DNA of 64,000 nt from Cryptococcus deneoformans JEC21 (Eukaryota > Basidiomycota > Tremellomycetes > Tremellales > Cryptococcaceae). The DNA is taken from NCBI RefSeq assembly GCF_000091045.1, contig NC_006685.1, positions 2,031,201 through 2,095,200 of the forward strand, in the 5' to 3' direction. Under the pieces are notes generated by a model, which saw nothing but the letters and a program-made list of their open reading frames with translations, was not told the origin of the DNA and searched no databases. Of this stretch, positions 60,638-64,000 are shown in pieces; within the stretch, counting starts at the first letter, position 1; each line of letters opens with the position of its first letter. Made by a program: the position numbers and the translations under genes.

Positions 60638-62832
60638 ATGGGCATCAAGGGCCTTTTACAATGGATTAAGAAGACACAGTGAGTGTATGTATTCACATGA
60701 GCGGGGAGAAGTTTATAACTAACAGCCGCACAACCACACAGTCCGGAGGTGATCAAGGCCTTTTCCAAACGATGGGCAGATCCGAAATTCCACGGTAAAC
60801 TGGTTGCTATGTAAATTATGATTTGTTCAATCCCTTATCTTTTCCCGGCTAAATACCCACGCCTAGAGATGCGACATTACTCACAAACCGGTTCCATTTT
60901 GCTTCTAGAGGAGGCCCTTTGGAGGGTTACGGTGAAGTAATAGGCTGGTACAAGTGCGTAACTATCATCTGTCGCTCCTTAAAAAGTCGATAAACAATTG
61001 TACTGATCCCCTTTTCGTCAAGTCTCGTATCAGAGATGAGAGCCTACGGTGTCATTCCAGTCGCCATATGGGACCAACGAGGCGTAAGAGAATGGAAATC
61101 CGCCGAGGTTCGTTTCGCCTCGTCTGTCTCATTTTACGTTTTTCCCCTCGGACAAGCCAAAGCTCATTCTCCCTTATATCAGGCCCGCCGCCGTCTCACC
61201 ATCCGTGCCGCACACCTAGCTCGACGTAACCACGAATTCACCCGCTCCGCACGCGTACACCTCCTTCGCGAAGCCATTACCGATTTTTTTCACCTCCCGT
61301 CTGAAGAGCAAGATGCTGTGCGAGCTCATTGGCAAGCTACAAAATTTACTTTTGTGACTACAGGTCGGAAAGATGCTCTGGACGGGGACCAAATACTAGC
61401 AGGAGGAGCGTTGACGCCGCCTGAAAGTTCGAGGACGGAGAAAATAGAGAGGAAGGCGATGGAGGGGTTGCAAGGGGATCAAGAGGAGAAGATCAAGGTT
61501 GTACAGGATGAAGATCGTGTGTTAACTGCGGAAGAAAATGAACAGATGAAACAGAAAACCACAGCTGAGAAAATTGCGTCAAGCCTCACTGAACGCGATA
61601 CCATCTCCATCAACCGCATAACCTCTACTATCGATACATTCTCCTACCTCGTGCAGGCCTATCGCGACTCTTATCGCCCACCTCTTCCCTCCTCCAAAAC
61701 CAAACCGTCTCCCAGCTTACCCGGTTTTGATCCCTCACAAGATCTTACCCCGCTCGAAGAAGAACTTAAACAATGGACGGCTGCCAACCGACAAGAACTC
61801 GGTCTGGACGAATGGAAAAAGGGGGTAGAAAAGTTGGATGAGAAACTGGAAGATCTTGTGCCACTCGAGAATTTTACAGAGACTAGAAGGCAACTCGATT
61901 TGACTCGCGAGGAAGGCGAGATCATAAACCTCGTTTTGTCTCCACCACCGCCATGCGCCGATTACCCCACACCCCCGCCTTCCCCTTCCTTTCAAACAGC
62001 ATCAGAGCCCTCCCCTTCGTCGGACGCCCTCATCCGCCTCAGCAACCTCATCGCCACTCTCCCTTCCGTCCTGTCCATCTATCAACGCGCTCTCGACATC
62101 CCTTCTCCTGCCGATCACCTCAATTGCCAACATCTCCTTCACCTCCTTCGTGTCCCCATCCTCCACGCTCCCATCCCTTTTGAAGCAGAAGGACTCGCAT
62201 CTTCCCTCTGTCTCTCTGGTTTAGCAGATTACGTTGGTACGGAGGACAGTGATGTGCTTGGATACAGCGCCAAACTACTCAGAAACGTCTCCAGTTTGCG
62301 GAAACCATTAGAAGTTGTTGATGGAGAAGAGATAAGGCAAGTAGTTGAGTTAGAGAAGGACGAGTGGGTGGATTGGATGGTGCTGCTCGGTACAGATGCG
62401 TCGAATAATATACCTAAGATAGGTCCGGTAAACTCGCTTCGGTTTGTAAAGGAATACCGCTCCATCGAAAACATATTGGGAGCAAAACCAAAGTTAGTCG
62501 ATAGGCTGAATGTGCTGCACCCGGAGGGAGCGCCAAAGGGAATGGAGGAATGGATGAAAGGTGTAGAAGCTGGAAGGAAACTGTTTAAAGAGTTACCGCC
62601 GACGCCCACGCTCGCTGAATGGGAGGAGCTCTGGACTGGGGTCGGGACGGTCGAAGAGACGGACGATAAGGTTGTGCAACTATGGCTTGAAGAAAAGTTT
62701 GGTGTCAAACTCGTGGAACTGGAAGATGCGGACCTCTATAAGTTGGAAGGGAATGAGAGCGGAGTCGGAGGCGAGAGCGAGAGCGAAAGCCAAAATGGAA
62801 ATGAGGACGAGACTGATGTTGTAAGATTATGA
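60638..62832 (+). CDS. XPG/FEN1-like structure-specific nuclease with large internal insertion
   Basis: PIN-fold nuclease of the XPG/FEN1 superfamily, likely nuclear and active in DNA repair or replication; the exact subfamily is unclear. Five exons (60638-60678, 60742-60810, 60867-60953, 61023-61107, 61183-62832) give 643 residues. It opens with the canonical MGIKGLLQWIKK. Acidic residues matching the FEN1 two-metal site are all present: D38 (AIDATLLTNRFHF), D83 (VAIWDQRG), E428/E430 (PFEAEG), D449/D451 (GTEDSD) and D499 (LLGTDASNNIPKIGP, with the helix-hairpin-helix). Between the N and I halves lies a charged insertion of over 200 residues. There is no PIP box at the end. Intron 4 (61108-61182) is in frame without stops and may be retained, adding 25 residues. 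Confidence 0.83.
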
Positions 62833-64000
62833 ATACGGACCCTATTTCCCTTCTATCTTTATGTGAGCATTACCATTTGTAGATATATACAATGTCCTCT
62901 TTCTTCTTCATGCCATATTGCATATCATCGCTACCCAGCCGTCGTGATCATTCTTTGATCATACATCCTGTGACATCACTGATCCAAGTACTGCACCGGA
63001 CCCCTCTTTCGGGACATATGAAACTCAGCTGATCAATTTGTTAAGCCCATTGCGCATTGTCCTTCCTCCTCCAGTATCCTCGCACATTTTAACAATTTCA
63101 CCACCACAAACGAAACGTAGACATAATTATTGGGTGATGCGATATCGGTATTGAATTATCTATCGCGTACCACATTTTCCTAGTTGTAATGTGTATTCAA
63201 CCAAATACTGACTACACCCCTATTTCCCACCACCGAGCTGTCCCAGGGGCTTCCCAAGGATTGTTTTTGTTTCCATTCTGTAACGGTATCACTCTATAAA
63301 TTTGCAGTTGGCTTTACTAATTGGGCTAAAGCTAAGCCATCACGAACGAGGAGTTATCGCATCGAACATGACGCGGTTTTGGGATGTCTTTTAACACCGT
63401 GTTCAGTTCACCATCCCATCGATTTTCATGCACGCGTTGTGGTGGAGAAGAGAGAGCCTATCTGCGTTGATAAAATAGTGTGTCCAGGACTTCCATGGAA
63501 AGGAAGACCGCACGCATACTCAGAAAGTTCGCAATATCTTGCGCGTTGATCGAGTAATTCGTCGTTCATTTATTAAAATTGTCGCAAGTTGTCAACATCG
63601 AGTACATGTCTGAGGCTTTTCGTTCTTCAACCCGCATTGGAGCCGTGAATGGTACGGCCGTCATTCACCGTCCATTAAGAGGTACATAGTACTGTAATGG
63701 AGTACAACTCTTTCGCTTTTAACGAATAATACGCCAAGGGTCAGTTAGAGAAAGAATGGATTGGAAAACATCCTCTACAATTGACTTCTAGCGTTTGAAT
63801 TATTGAAGGTAAAGTGCCTGGATGTACCTGATTTCAGTAGGAACGGAACCAAAGTTTTGGAAATCAGCGACTATACGGCCAGGACCCGCGCAAGAAATCC
63901 AAATCAAGTCGCACGTCAAGGGGGTTGGAAGAGCGATTCGCTCCGAGATGATCACGTGTCTCGGTCCCCCGCCCACCCCACTTTCTGCGGAAGTCGGCGG
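62833..64000. other. Terminal spacer, no gene seen
   Basis: Downstream of the nuclease gene to the window end. There are no frames over 60 codons with coding character. A near-perfect 27-bp inverted repeat lies at 63643-63669. Confidence 0.45.

Noticed and set aside
60489..60722. Upstream extension of the nuclease gene
   Set aside because: The family N-terminus MGIKGL starts exactly at 60638; the upstream frame does not join it in phase.

Overview
This is a eukaryotic (fungal) chromosome window of about 64 kb. The genes are small and intron-dense, with introns mostly of 40-100 bp, GT..AG ends and CTRAY-type branch points, and they sit on both strands with short spacers. The gene content (sphingolipid C9-methyltransferase, Hikeshi/OPI10, SulP transporter, GT61 enzyme) and the gene style fit a tremellomycete basidiomycete, most likely the Cryptococcus neoformans/gattii complex. 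The species call is inference. All exon joins below were made by eye, by requiring consistent reading phase across each splice site.

Layout. 1-9 kb: a Topors-like RING E3 gene (+), a calcium-regulated SLC25 carrier gene (-) with a duplicated pair of 5'-leader introns, then about 1.9 kb with no convincing coding sequence. 9-20 kb: a tail-anchored orphan protein (-), RPL12 (+), OPI10/Hikeshi (+), a flavin monooxygenase (-) and LCB2, the second subunit of serine palmitoyltransferase (+). 20-22 kb: a gene-poor stretch holding a decayed Helitron-like Rep fragment (-). 22-34 kb: a 1588-residue acidic SANT/Myb-like nuclear protein (-), divergent from the sphingolipid C9-methyltransferase gene SMT1 (+), then an arrestin-like adaptor (+). 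34-45 kb: a single-pass membrane protein (+), a 16-exon SulP/STAS anion transporter (+), an RCC1-repeat mitochondrial protein (-) and the 24-kDa subunit of complex I (+). 45-50 kb: a poorly conserved zone with one candidate membrane-protein gene (+), one orphan gene (-) and one gene remnant. 50-64 kb: phosphatidylserine synthase CHO1 (-) and the microtubule bundler ASE1/PRC1 (+) fired from a 186-bp G-tract promoter, a DMT-family transporter (-), a GT61 glycosyltransferase (+), and an XPG/FEN1-like nuclease (+).

Connections. Three genes act in membrane lipid synthesis: LCB2 makes the long-chain base from serine, SMT1 methylates the sphingoid base of glucosylceramide, and CHO1 also consumes serine. 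Two nuclear-encoded mitochondrial genes (RCC1-repeat protein and NDUFV2-like subunit) are divergently transcribed from a 274-bp spacer. No rRNA, tRNA, CRISPR array or complete transposon was found. The most interesting items are the Helitron Rep fossil, two GC-AG introns, the duplicated leader introns, a 237-nt AG-free intron segment, the TRF-like architecture of the acidic protein, and the FEN1-type nuclease carrying a large insertion.
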